Of a stretch of DNA of 64,000 bases, positions 24,124 through 34,458 are shown in pieces. Origin of the DNA: Oxytricha trifallax (taxonomy: Eukaryota > Ciliophora > Spirotrichea > Sporadotrichida > Oxytrichidae). The stretch is taken from the NCBI GenBank assembly GCA_000711775.1, contig ARYC01000203.1, positions 62,001 through 126,000 on the forward strand. Reading direction: 5' to 3'. The position numbers and the translations under genes are program-made. The notes beneath the pieces are model-generated. The model did not search any database. It was not told where the DNA came from and saw only the letters and a program-made list of their open reading frames with translations. Each line of letters opens with the position of its first letter. Within the stretch, counting starts at the first letter, position 1.

Positions 24124-24309
24124 TTCTCTGCTAAAGTTATTTATTTTGAGGGTGAAAGGATTCTTCTATATAGTAATGCTTTTTGAGAAAGAATGTTTGG
24201 GTTTTCCCTATTTAATAATTATATAAATAATGCTTATAATTAATTAATATAAAGTTTATTAATTAAATACCCCTCAATTAACTACTACTTAAGAGTGCAA
24301 CAAATAAGA

Positions 24310-25125
24310 ATGTAGAACCAACTTGCAACAGTCAATGTCCACTAAGTCCAAGAGAAAATAGGTAGCAAGAAAGAGCTACATGACTTTTTGCAGCAGGAAT
24401 GTGGGGCATACCTTCCCAAGATTGGATGCTGCAATATTTACTTCCTGAAAAGCATATTGAATGGAGAAAAGGAAGTAAGTATTAACTTTTTTTATTATTT
24501 TAGTACTTAAAGAGGAGCGAAATTATGGTGGCAGCTGTGCCTCAAATAGAAGGTCTCACCGCAGACGACTTTCTCGATTACGCCAAGAATAAGCCATCAC
24601 TTTTATCCTACTTACCAGATTAGAGCGACTGGCTCCATCTGGATAAGAAGTGGATATGCGATATTCTTTTATCCTTGGACAAAGAAGGGATAAACTTAAT
24701 GATTCTTGAGGCTAAGCAAAAGAGAAGGGAAAGGCTGGATTAGTCTCAAAACTTGATTGTTCACATGAAGCCAGAGTTTGTTCAAGCTCTCAACAACTCT
24801 CTCTCATACAGTGGTAAGCAGTAAGATAATGTAAATAAATATAGTGCAAAAGGGAAGATCTGCTCACCTCATCAAGATGACATCTCAAAGAAAGAGGAGA
24901 AAAGGGGAGGTCGAGGAAGTTAAGGGGGAGGAAGTAGCAATGAGAGGAAGCAAACAAAAGTACCTATCAGAGAACAAGAGGATGCGGGATGAGTTTAATG
25001 GTATGAAATCTACTATCGACGATCTGGTAGGCTACCAGGCATTGGTTCATAAACTTCATGAGAGTGGCATCATAGACAATGAAGGAAGGCCTCTCCAACC
25101 CTAGGTTAATGAGTTCATGGAGTGA
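24310..25125 (+). CDS. TBE 22-kDa-type gene, long paralogue with two introns
   Basis: Exon 1 starts MQNQLATVNVHQVQEKIGSK and ends with LNGEKE before a 29-nt intron (24475-24503, GTAAGT...TTTTAG). Exon 2 runs YLKRSEIMVAAVPQIEGLTA... to SLSYS, then a 31-nt intron (24814-24844), and exon 3 VQKGRSAHLIKMTSQ... ends NEGRPLQPQVNEFME at TGA 25123-25125. Phases fit without any stop. It matches the TBE 22-kDa-type family: FLKSILNGEKEYLKRSEI aligns with FLKAILCDEKKGFKNKEI (TBE1), and the C terminus resembles the copy at 52.5 kb (both end ME). The C-terminal third is basic and helical (RKRRKGEVEEVKGEEVAM). Function unknown. Confidence 0.75.
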
Positions 25126-25257
25126 CAATTTATTAATGTGAGAGTTCATAAATAATACTCTTAATTTAACTTGTAAAGTTTTAATTTGTAAACAAATGGG
25201 ATCAATCAAGCTTGAGATTAAGTTGACTTCTTTTATTACGAGATATAACATTCCCTG

Positions 25258-27288
25258 TCATTGTCTCTTTCTCTTGCAGTTCTCTTGATGATCCTGCTTA
25301 GGGGCAGAGATTCTCTTACCAATCATTCTTCCATATCGGCTTTTAATTACACCGCTGTCTTATTTAGGAGAAGCCTTGCCAGATTGGTTCGACGGATCTG
25401 AAAGTTTGCCGTTATCACTTTGATCTGCGAAGCTCTCTCTGTTTGAGTCATGCTTCTTGACAACGGGCTTCACATTTTAAGTTTAAAAGTCCATTGAACT
25501 CCTGTATACTAAATTTAATTTGCGATCATTAACTTACCTCGCCTTTTTTGACTATTTAGCTTTTTCCAAAGTTTTGACTTTAATATAAGGCTAAGAGAGG
25601 TCTATTGAATCTACCCCATTTTCATTTATGCTTCCCGTTGAAACCATCTTCCCAGATGCCTCCAAGACAGGATCTGAATTATTCAATGAATTACCATCGT
25701 TTAAAATGTTTGGACCCTTCAACTCTTCATCTTAAGCATTAGTAGTGTTAATTTGATCTATTTTTTCGAGAACAGTTTGAGTGAGAACTGCTCCATCACA
25801 GTTCCCTTCAGCATTATCATAGTGCAGAGCTAGCTAACCTTTGGAGGCTTCCTCATTGCACTTGGATTTTTAGTCTGCTATATCTTCGTCACACCATTGC
25901 TAATAGCTCAGAATAGTCTGAAGAGCAGCAATCTTCATATGAAAATCATTCTCGACCCATTACTGATGCATTTAAATCACTTGCTCGGGCGTTTCTTTTG
26001 AGCCTTGTTTGTAAATGATTTGCTTGTAAGTACCCTTGCGGTGCAGTCTCCCAACCCTACCAAGTATTTGCTCGGTAGACCTACTTGAAAAAACATCAGC
26101 AACTATGAGAAACAGTCCACCGTTGAATTCGATTTCGTGTGATGTCTTCAAGTCCGTGCCTCTTCCTTACTACTCATTGAGCAAAAAGACTCCATAGAGA
26201 CCCTCCCCATTCTTACTTGCAAACATGGAATCGAACTAAGCTTCCAGTTTTGTCCCTTTCAAATTTTTCATAGGAAAGAATCGTAATTGCTGAAATCTTC
26301 GAAAGTAGTTCTCTATAAAAGTGTAAGAATGTTGAGCGACGATGATAACGGGTGTGAGTTTGCAATAATCAGAAGCCATGCTGTATATTCTCTAGCAAAA
26401 ATCAATTAGATTAGTTTTCACTAATTCCTACTCGAGTTTGATCCTTTTGTCTCCAATCATGCTGCTTAGCTTTGGAAAAATTACCTCTTAAGTTTTAAAA
26501 GCAAGTGTAAAGCATTTTTGCTCCTTGGCTGTTAGGCTTAAGCCAGTAAACTCAACTACTCTTTCGTCTCCATGGAAGAATCGCAGAGTGTTTTCCATTT
26601 ACTTGACGTTTCCCTCAAAGAATATCCAATCATACTCATCAATCATAACGATTGACTTGCTCCATATCAATTAAAATTCCTCATTGTCCATTAAGGACTC
26701 CAAATGCTTTCACGTCATATAGTAGACTCCCTCTTATTCTCATACTGGTTAACATTAACATTTAGACCTAAACTGGTAATCATAGCCTCAAACCTTTTCT
26801 CATCTCGCAGTATCAAGTGTTCATTTTTTCCTATCACAAATACAGCTTTTCTGGAACTCTTTGCATGAAGAGCCGCCAATGTAGAGCAGAGCAGTGTCTT
26901 GCCGTTGCCCACTCCGAAGTTTACAAATGTAAATCGGGAATCTTCCCAAGTCAGGAAGTTCAAGGCGAGCTTTTGAAGAGTGAGGAAGCTAAATCCAAGT
27001 ATTTGCTAAAGTCTTACCTATTGATTTGTTTGCTAAAACGCTTTGAAGGACATGTCTTTGTAAAATTCTGCCACTGATTAAGAGTCTTTGTTGAGCTTTC
27101 TGAACTAAGTAAGCAATCTCTTCTTCTCCTCCTCGGTAAAATCATTCGTCTTGTTTGGGACGTTTAAGAGCTAATTAAGTTTCGTAAAGTCGGCACGAAG
27201 ACAATCATCAAGTTTAAGAGCTTTTAAAAATTTTCAATTCTTAAAGCCTGATCTTGCTCTTTTAAGGTAAGTTTTCTTGTTCTTCCAT
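25258..27288 (-). CDS. SecA-like superfamily-2 helicase/ATPase
   Basis: ATG 27288 (MEEQENLPQKSKIRLQELK) to TGA 25258. Walker A FGVGNGKTLLCSTLAA near 26900; Walker B VMIDEYDWIFFEG near 26640 (DEYD box); GRGTDLKTSHEIEFNGGLFL and the motif-VI-like EQILGRVGRLHRKGTYK near 26050. The GRGTD...GGL arrangement is that of SecA DEAD-type motors, which in ciliates also occur as non-secretory proteins. The C-terminal 200 residues are Ser/Asn-rich, with a basic tail (KRISAPKQ...NCKRKRQ). Two frame problems: near 27220 (T5A4 tract, between ELKIF and KALKLDD) and near 26720, where a TGA follows GVYYMT. Substrate unknown; neighbours suggest a role in nucleic acid handling, but that is inference. Confidence 0.75.
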
Positions 27289-27905
27289 TTTGTTGGGAGT
27301 AATATTATTCGTTTAGATTCAAGATATTTTTCTATATTTTACAAACATTCTGATCATTTTGTCGCGGGACAATTATGATCATTATTGTCCGTCGACAATT
27401 TTTTCTGATCATTTTCAGGTAATTTTTAGTCATGTATTTTGAAAAATTCTTAATTAGCTTTGAATAATTCTTGATAGATTTAGGTATTTTCTTGGAGGAT
27501 TCAGAATAATGTTCTTTTTTTTCCAAAAAAAAAATTTTTCCCTAAAAAAATCAATTAAGGATTCCAAAAAAGGCACCCAAAAAAAGCAAAAAAGATTAGT
27601 GATAAATCTATATGGAACTATGATAATCAAAATGGATTTTTGAGATTCATGATTTTGGTAAGTAAAAATGAAAAAAATGTGATTAAAAAAAAGTTTTTTA
27701 AAAAAGTTAATTAAAAATGGGGCAGAGATTATAGCATCGGCCACGAACGAGCTTCAAACTTTAACATTTCTAAAATTATATTTATTCATAAATTATATAT
27801 AGGCCTGGCAAGATCTTCTAAAGTTGATGCTTGAAGTTCAAGCAGGTCAAAAAATTTTGGGAGGTTTTGAACCTTATGAATCTTGAATGATGTCTCGCCT
27901 TTGTC
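27289..27905. promoter_or_regulatory. Intergenic region with a near-palindrome
   Basis: No coding frame supported. Upstream of the helicase start lies a near-perfect palindrome around 27365-27395 (GGACAATTATGATCATTATT, centred on TGATCA, then GTCC), followed by poly-A/T runs at 27510-27600. It could be an operator-like site, a hairpin or a small element end. The gene upstream ends at 27906. Confidence 0.3.
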
Positions 27906-29299
27906 TCACTCCTTTTTCTTGATAAATGTATGCGAGATTCTTTCCAAGGTCTGATATCTCGTCCAGCTTTCTTTGATACCCAGAGGGGATTTCTGAGCCT
28001 TAACTCCTGTGATATCTAGGAGAGATATGAAATAAAATCTTCCTGGTCAATAAAGTCCCACTTCGAGACGAAAATATCACTCAATGTGCGAATGAAATTG
28101 TCCAGCTTCTAATAAAGAGTGGCACTAGAGAGTGAGCATATTTAAATGAAGTCTCCTACTACATTAATTGGAATATGTCGAATCAATCTTAAGCCCTGAT
28201 CTTCTTTGAGAATTTGAATAAAAGGCTTGTTAAGACAAAGCAAAGTGTTTGGAAGTAGTCTAACTGCTTAGGAATCAATCTTGAACTACTGAAACGTGCC
28301 TATCATCAGTGGAATGATACCGATGTTTGCCTTGTCTAAGTCTGCTAGTTCATCTTGCAGTCTTTACAGGCACTCTGGTTCGTTAATGAATATGTAGTTT
28401 GATAAGCCTAAAGCCTGCTCGGTATTTGGTCGTTAGGCGAGAAGAATTAGGGAGCTCTTAAGTAGGGTCTCATCAATCTCAATTATCTCGTATCAATAGT
28501 AAAGCAGAGAGGAGAGAAAGAGTCTGGTTTTTATTTAGAGGCTCACTTGGGCTCTTTAATTTAACTCATAGATGTTTCTGAACATGTCTTCATACAGGTT
28601 TTCCTGACAGGCTGATTTAAGATTTTAAAGAAACTCGAGAAGACTCTAGCTGTTCCTATTAAATATCTTCCAAATGAAGTCCTGCCTCTCTTGTGGCTTT
28701 AGGATCATGAATTCTCTGATATAATGGGAGGTGATCTCTGATTAAATTTTAGCACCATAATTAACTTGAGAATTATGGCTTTCAATCCTTTCGTCAACGA
28801 GATCTTTGCCTTTCAAGAGACTTTAATCAGAGCATTATGCTTTCATTTGAACTTTAGCCTGACTTTAAATTTCATTTAAATCTTTAGATTTTTGATCTTT
28901 GACCGATTTAGAGTAGCTCTATGTAGTTCTATTGAGAATGAATTTGCTCACAAACTTTGTGAGATCTCGGGATCCAATGAGGGGCTTGAACTCCTCCAAC
29001 TCTAGGATCTTGCTAATGTCATAATTGTTAACTGGTAAGATAAGTTTTGCTTTATCTATAAGATCTGGGTGCTCTGCGCCTTCGTATTTTGCTTTTCGGC
29101 CTCTTTTTTATATAGTGGCAACTTTAGGAAGATCTTGGTTGATGTCTGAGCTCTGATCTTAATTTATCTCAGTGCAGTCGCTTGAAACTTAATCATTCAC
29201 AATGCTGGTCAACTATTTTGAGGAGTCTCTCATTACATTCTCTGTATTTTCAGGTTCTTTTGCTGAGCATTGCTGCTTTTCTAATTGAATTGATTGCAT
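27906..29299 (-). CDS. Unknown basic protein with AT-hook-like motif, one in-frame TGA
   Basis: ATG 29299 opens MQSIQLEKQQCSAKEPENTE, a Gln/Ser/Asp-rich head, then QKRGRKAKYEGAE, resembling an AT-hook. About 320 residues of well-formed helical sequence follow (MILKPQERQDFIWKIFN, LGLSNYIFINEPECLQRLQD, IRHIPINVVGDFIQI). TGA stands in frame at codon 269 (28493-28495) between LLYY and YEIIEIDETLL, and the frame is open on both sides. Near 28045 the frame shifts once; the continuation (LLDITGVKAQKSPLGIKES) ends with TGA 27906-27908. No family recognised. It is the outermost gene of the cluster, transcribed like the helicase. Confidence 0.55.
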
Positions 29300-29504
29300 T
29301 TTATGTTTTGCGGGCTTTTGATTACTCTAAATTTAAATTACTATTACATCTTAATTAAAAAGACCGCTTATTAATTAAGTCTTAATTCATATTATTCTGT
29401 CTTAAATAGCTTATCCTGCTAGAAATTCCAGTAAATCAGAGATTCTTCTGCACATTTAAGTTCAATTATTGTGAACAATTTACAGTGAAGAGTGAATGGT
29501 TAGT

Positions 29505-30000
29505 TCATTATAAATATGGGACTGCGGGGACAATTGATTAATCTGGAAGCCATATCTCCTCTGATTAAATTTGATGTTTGAGCCATTAAATCATAAAACC
29601 ACTGGCCAAGCAGTTTCTTTAAAAATAGACACTGCATCAACTTGATAGTTATCAGTGCATTTAGCAGTCGGGTCGGTTGTTACTCTATACTGAGTCACTC
29701 AAAAAGGATGGATTGTAGTGTTTTTGCGATTGAGCGGCACAATATTTTGTCCCCTTAGGTAAATAATTAAGCAAATTAAGAATTCTTAATACGATTTAAC
29801 TAATAATTCTATGAAATACTGGACTGGATTGGCTTAGAAAGATGGCAATGACTCACAAACACATAGTGAGTATGACTTGTTTAATAATGATGAGAATCAG
29901 AGAAAAGATCTTGGAGTCTGAAGATAGTATCAATAGTTATATTAATTTAAAGTAAAAAGAAGGAGATCACTAGTCTTATTTAATTGAGAAGTTGGCTTCA
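29505..30000. other. Two short coding-like islands
   Basis: 29505-29760 on the minus strand reads VTTDPTAKCTDNYQVDAVSI and, past a TGA, FNGSNIKFNQRRYGFQINQ; the block before VTQYRV is also separated by TGA. 29815-30000 on the plus strand reads QKDGNDSQTHSEYDLFNNDE, then, one frame over, SINSYINLKQKEGDHQSYLI. Composition is coding-like; the genes are not recognised. They may be single MDSs. Confidence 0.35.
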
Positions 30001-30029
30001 TTGAATTAAATATTTGAATTTTTGATTTA

Positions 30030-32065
30030 TCAATTCATTCTTAATTCAAAAATTTAGCTTTATTCACTTTCTGGATGTTTAGGTAATAGCTCAATTAATT
30101 AGTTTATTACCTAGTCATTCTTTTCTGAAACATATTTTACATTCTAAAAAAATGGATAAAATTACATATAATTTCATACCTTTTCATCTCTAAGACATAT
30201 TCTTAGGCATTTACAGCCATTTGCAACTACTTCTTCATCTCTTAAAACATGAATTAATTCTAGTAAGTTTAACAAATAGCCAACTCCATTTTACTCTGTC
30301 AATATCATGGTTACACACTCCTCAACATTATAATAATAATTTATAAATATATTGGATTTTTAAAAATGATTATTGCAATTTTTGCTCTATAAATATATTA
30401 CTCAACTCTTAAACAGCTAGTTAAGCATCTCATAGCCAATTTTAAGTATAAGGGTGATGAAGAATTATTTTAATTTTAGAATTGAGACAGTTCATCCTAT
30501 GTGAAAGTCAACAAACTTAGCAGGATTTGAAGCAAGTTAAGTTTTTAAATTGGATCTTAAGATTCTTTCTATAATTGTGGAGGGAGTATAAGACCAAGTA
30601 GGACGTTTAAAATTATTAAATAAAAAAATACTATGATTAAGTTTTGATCATTAAGTATCATTGGCTCTAGAATAGATAGCATAATAGCTAATTTATGCCT
30701 AGATTCGTCATCAACTTAATTCTAATTGCCATTCTCAAAAGTATTATGGATGTGCTAATTTTGCCTATATTTTGAATATTCTGTTTTAAGCAACTTTAGG
30801 ACAGAATGAATAGCTTCAGAATCATGAACGGCTGATGTGAATTATTATCTGAGGACTGGATTCTGGAAAGGTGTTACGTTTTCCTTAAATGACACCACAA
30901 CTTGAGTGATCATGGGAAGAGATAAAAAGTCTATGTTTCTAGAAAGCCAACCTAAGCAATTTAACTTGAATCTCAAGTCTGTTGCTGGTGAGCGTAATTT
31001 ATCAATTTTACTAACAGCATGCTCATCTGCAAATCTCTAAATAAAACTCCAAATGTTTTAAATCTCTTCATTATTTCCAAACTATGAAGGAGCTGTGGCT
31101 TACGATTTAACTTTCTAATCTTTAAGATCTTTAACTTATTAATCCAATAATATTACTTTCTCTCGCATGAGCTTTAGCTGAGTATCAATTTATTCCAGAA
31201 ATAGAATATCTTAAGGGGATTTATTTGGACTGACTGACTTGAAATTAGTAAGGACTTATTATTTAATATCTTGGTTGTCTTTCACTAACTGTCCTAGATT
31301 TATAGTTACCATACCTTCTACTTCTCTCATCTTAGCTTAACTTTACATACATTTAATAACATGAACCTTGTATAAAATACTTTCATTGTGGTAAGTTGCA
31401 TATCTCCCCTCAACATCACTTATTCTACTATTGCAGCTCTCCACATATTAATTGAAATCTTGTCTTAATTCTATCAATTCTACAAAATTTTTCTCCATTT
31501 ACAAATCTACTTTATCACCCAAGTCAATTAACCGTTTATTTTTTACCATACCCTCCTCGCTTTACAAAGTAGTTTTATTTGTGATTTCTTTTTCAAGAGA
31601 CATGAATCTGTCATAGATTTCCTTTTTTTACAAGCTGTGATTATCTATAGATTGGTTCAGTTTGGTATTAAGTGAAAATTTCTTAAATTTTTTATATGTT
31701 ATAAAAATAAATAATTTGAATAGTATTTTAATGTCAAAAATATTCAGAGGAGCAATTAATCTTAAAGTATCCCATATTTTATTTAAATAGTTATCTAAAT
31801 ATTAATAAAAGTGACTATATAATATCCAATTACTCCCTTATATTAGACTCTAGCTTTGTTGATTGATACTAGAACTGAGTATATTTGGAGTTTAAATTGC
31901 CAACTTATATATTAATATCTTCAATTCTGGTTATGTTTAATTCTATTTTTGGTGAGACATTTTCTTTGAGGAAATTGTCAGTTTCTTGCTATGCATCATT
32001 TAATTCAAAGATTTTCTTTCTCAAGATTTGTATGTCATCAATTGAATTAAAATTTAATTAACATA
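30030..32065 (-). CDS. Coiled-coil / armadillo-like repeat protein (gene E)
   Basis: A frame without any TGA from 31603 (MSLEKEITNKTTLQSEEGM) for about 1.2 kb, probably extended 5' by blocks at about 31610-31700 (LNTKLNQSIDNHSLQKKEIY) and 31800-32060 (NSIDDIQILRKKIFELNDA). The N-terminal half is coiled-coil-like; the middle reads FKLNCLGWLSRNIDFLSLP, LQILLSLLTFTQDELSQF. A later block has ARM/HEAT character: NGVGYLLNLLELIHVL then VVANGCKCLRICLRDEK. A 36-nt intron (GTATGA...TTTTAG near 30150-30185) leads to NVKYVSEKNDQVINQLIELL, ending at TGA 30030. An AT-rich frame change near 30330-30400 may be an IES. Specific function unknown. Confidence 0.6.
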
Positions 32066-33164
32066 ATAAAAAAATAATTATAAAAATGCTCATACCACAC
32101 AATGTTATTGAACAAATGAAGAAAAGCATTAAAAATCTTTTTTTATGATATTATATAAAATGAAATTAATATGCAATACAATCTTGGAATATTAAATATT
32201 TCCTTTTTAATTTATTCATAATTATTTAATAATTTTTAAATCTTTAATATTTAAATTTTAACAAAAGCTTTCCTTAGATTTTAAACTATTGTGTTTAATT
32301 TAAAAGAAATAAAGATTAAAGAATATTTGCTTTAATTATTTAAACGAGTATAGATATTTATTGTAATGTATTCGAATAAATAGTTATTAAGAAAACAATG
32401 TCCAATTAAAATCTATAACCAAAAATTATTTAATATGCAATATCTTATTTTACTTATATAAATAGTCTTTAAAAATTTTTGCCTACGTTTTATAATTTAA
32501 TTTTGTTCATCTTAATGCAAATTATCTCTGCATTTATTAATTAACTAACCCCATAAATTTATGAAACTCATATTTATATCTATAACTCCTATTATATTAA
32601 TTTAGATAAATATAAAAAATTAAAAATATTTAAGTTTATCCCAATAGAATCATATCATCAATAAATATAATATATTAATTTAATAATATAATTTTGTTAT
32701 CAAATATTAATTTTACTTTGTATAAATTATATTTCTATAACTTTTAAATCATTAATTGCTTTCTTTATAGCCATTTTAAAAGAAACTCTTTCTGCCCTTT
32801 GTTTTAATTAATGTCATTTACAAAAAATTTGATGTTATAATTTAAGTAAAGAATTAAATAAATAAATATTATTTTGGAAATTATGGTGTTTATATATTTA
32901 TAATATTCAAATATTCCTAATTAATATATTGTTAATTATTAATAATAATGATAAAATAAGAGCTGACTGACATATTTAATTAGTGAGGAAATTAAATTAG
33001 AAACTTTCTTTTAATTAATGATTTCATTAAAAAATTTGATAAAGATATAAATTTAAATTTAATTTTTTTGATTTTAATTATAATTTTGCTTATCATTCTA
33101 AGAAAAAATTATTCTGTTTTTTATTTGATAGACAAGAATAAATGAATTGCTTTTCATTATTATT
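32066..33164. other. AT-rich spacer
   Basis: Extremely AT-rich with no open frame of coding composition on either strand and no repeat I could pair. Probably germline-limited non-coding DNA. Confidence 0.5.
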
Positions 33165-34458
33165 ATTATCAAAATACAATTGATTTGGGAAATTGTGAAA
33201 ATAAAATAAAGATTCAAATTATAAGTATTTCTAACTGCCACTAACTAGAGAGGGTTACAGATCAAATTAGATTCACCCTACATACCGTAAAGTCTAAAGT
33301 GGCTGGATGCTGAAAGATTCTGATAGGTTTCACACATTAATTTTTAAATTATTTTTGGCAGATTTGGCAGGCTAATCTCATAAGTTTCCCCGTGTATTAT
33401 AGGGCGATTTGGCGGATTTGGCAGTAGATTTAAAGATAATTTTACTTTTATTTAAAGCTAATTTTTAATAATAATATATTTACTAATATAACATTAATTA
33501 ATTTAATTTTTCTGAAATTTCGCACATTTGGCACCTTCCAAATTCTACAAATAATGATTTGTAATACTAAAGATGTGATACATAAGTAATATTAGCAATT
33601 AATAAATAAAGCATTCTTAAATGGAGTTGAGGATAGAGACTCTATCACAGTATTACTAATTTGCGCAGTTTGCTTGTATTTAAAATCAAGTTATCTAATT
33701 TCTGCCGTGAATCTTTAGCCACTGTATTGCTCCGAATACCTGAGCTGCCTTCCGGCTGTTACTGTTATTTCACAGTAAAATGCGTCTCTTCTCTTCTCTC
33801 AGATCTCCATAGAATACGGTTGTCTCTAAATTTGCTTCACAAGTTTACTGTGAAATAACAGTAACAGCCGGAAGGCAGCTCAGGTATTCGGAGCAATACA
33901 GTGGCTAAAGATTCACGGCAGAAATTAGATAACTTGATTTTAAATACAAGCAAACTGCGCAAATTAGTAATACTGTGATAGAGTCTCTATCCTCAACTCC
34001 ATTTAAGAATGCTTTATTTATTAATTGCTAATATTACTTATGTATCACATCTTTAGTATTACAAATCATTATTTGTAGAATTTGGAAGGTGCCAAATGTG
34101 CGAAATTTCAGAAAAATTAAATTAATTAATGTTATATTAGTAAATATATTATTATTAAAAATTAGCTTTAAATAAAAGTAAAATTATCTTTAAATCTACT
34201 GCCAAATCCGCCAAATCGCCCTATAATACACGGGGAAACTTATGAGATTAGCCTGCCAAATCTGCCAAAAATAATTTAAAAATTAATGTGTGAAACCTAT
34301 CAGAATCTTTCAGCATCCAGCCACTTTAGACTTTACGGTATGTAGGGTGAATCTAATTTGATCTGTAACCCTCTCTAGTTAGTGGCAGTTAGAAATACTT
34401 ATAATTTGAATCTTTATTTTATTTTCACAATTTCCCAAATCAATTGTATTTTGATAAT
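33165..34458. repeat. 1.3-kb foldback palindrome with near-identical 617-bp arms
   Basis: Left arm 33165-33781, loop about 60 bp, right arm 33842-34458 in inverse orientation; I found almost no mismatch where I compared. The arms hold GC-richer blocks, including repeated GATTTGGC/GGCGATTTGGCGGATTTGG-like words at 33345-33425. Open frames over the centre are by-products of the palindrome. A recent, perhaps active, foldback transposon or hairpin-derived duplication. Confidence 0.9.

Larger units (their letters stand above)
19037..29299. mobile_element. Candidate composite TBE-related element (MT-A70 / transposase / 22-kDa-type / SecA-like)
   Basis: Six genes lie within 10.3 kb with short gaps: MT-A70 (-), unknown gene with introns (+), Tc1/IS630-type transposase (-), TBE-22-kDa-like gene (+), SecA-like helicase (-), basic protein (-). 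The transposase and the 22-kDa-type gene are the two genes that define TBEs. All are GC-richer than the flanks and several share single in-frame TGAs. I could not find convincing terminal inverted repeats, so the ends given are simply the outer genes, and whether this is one mobile unit is inference. It may instead be a germline-limited gene cluster built from element genes. Confidence 0.45.

Noticed and set aside
24967-25251. Minus-strand 94-codon frame
   Set aside because: Antisense to exon 3 of the 22-kDa-type gene, which has consistent splice phases and family similarity.
26817-27077. Plus-strand 86-codon frame
   Set aside because: Antisense to the Walker A region of the SecA-like helicase.
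33661-33858. 65-codon frame across the centre of the large palindrome
   Set aside because: Spans arm, loop and arm of a perfect inverted repeat; a composition by-product with no family.
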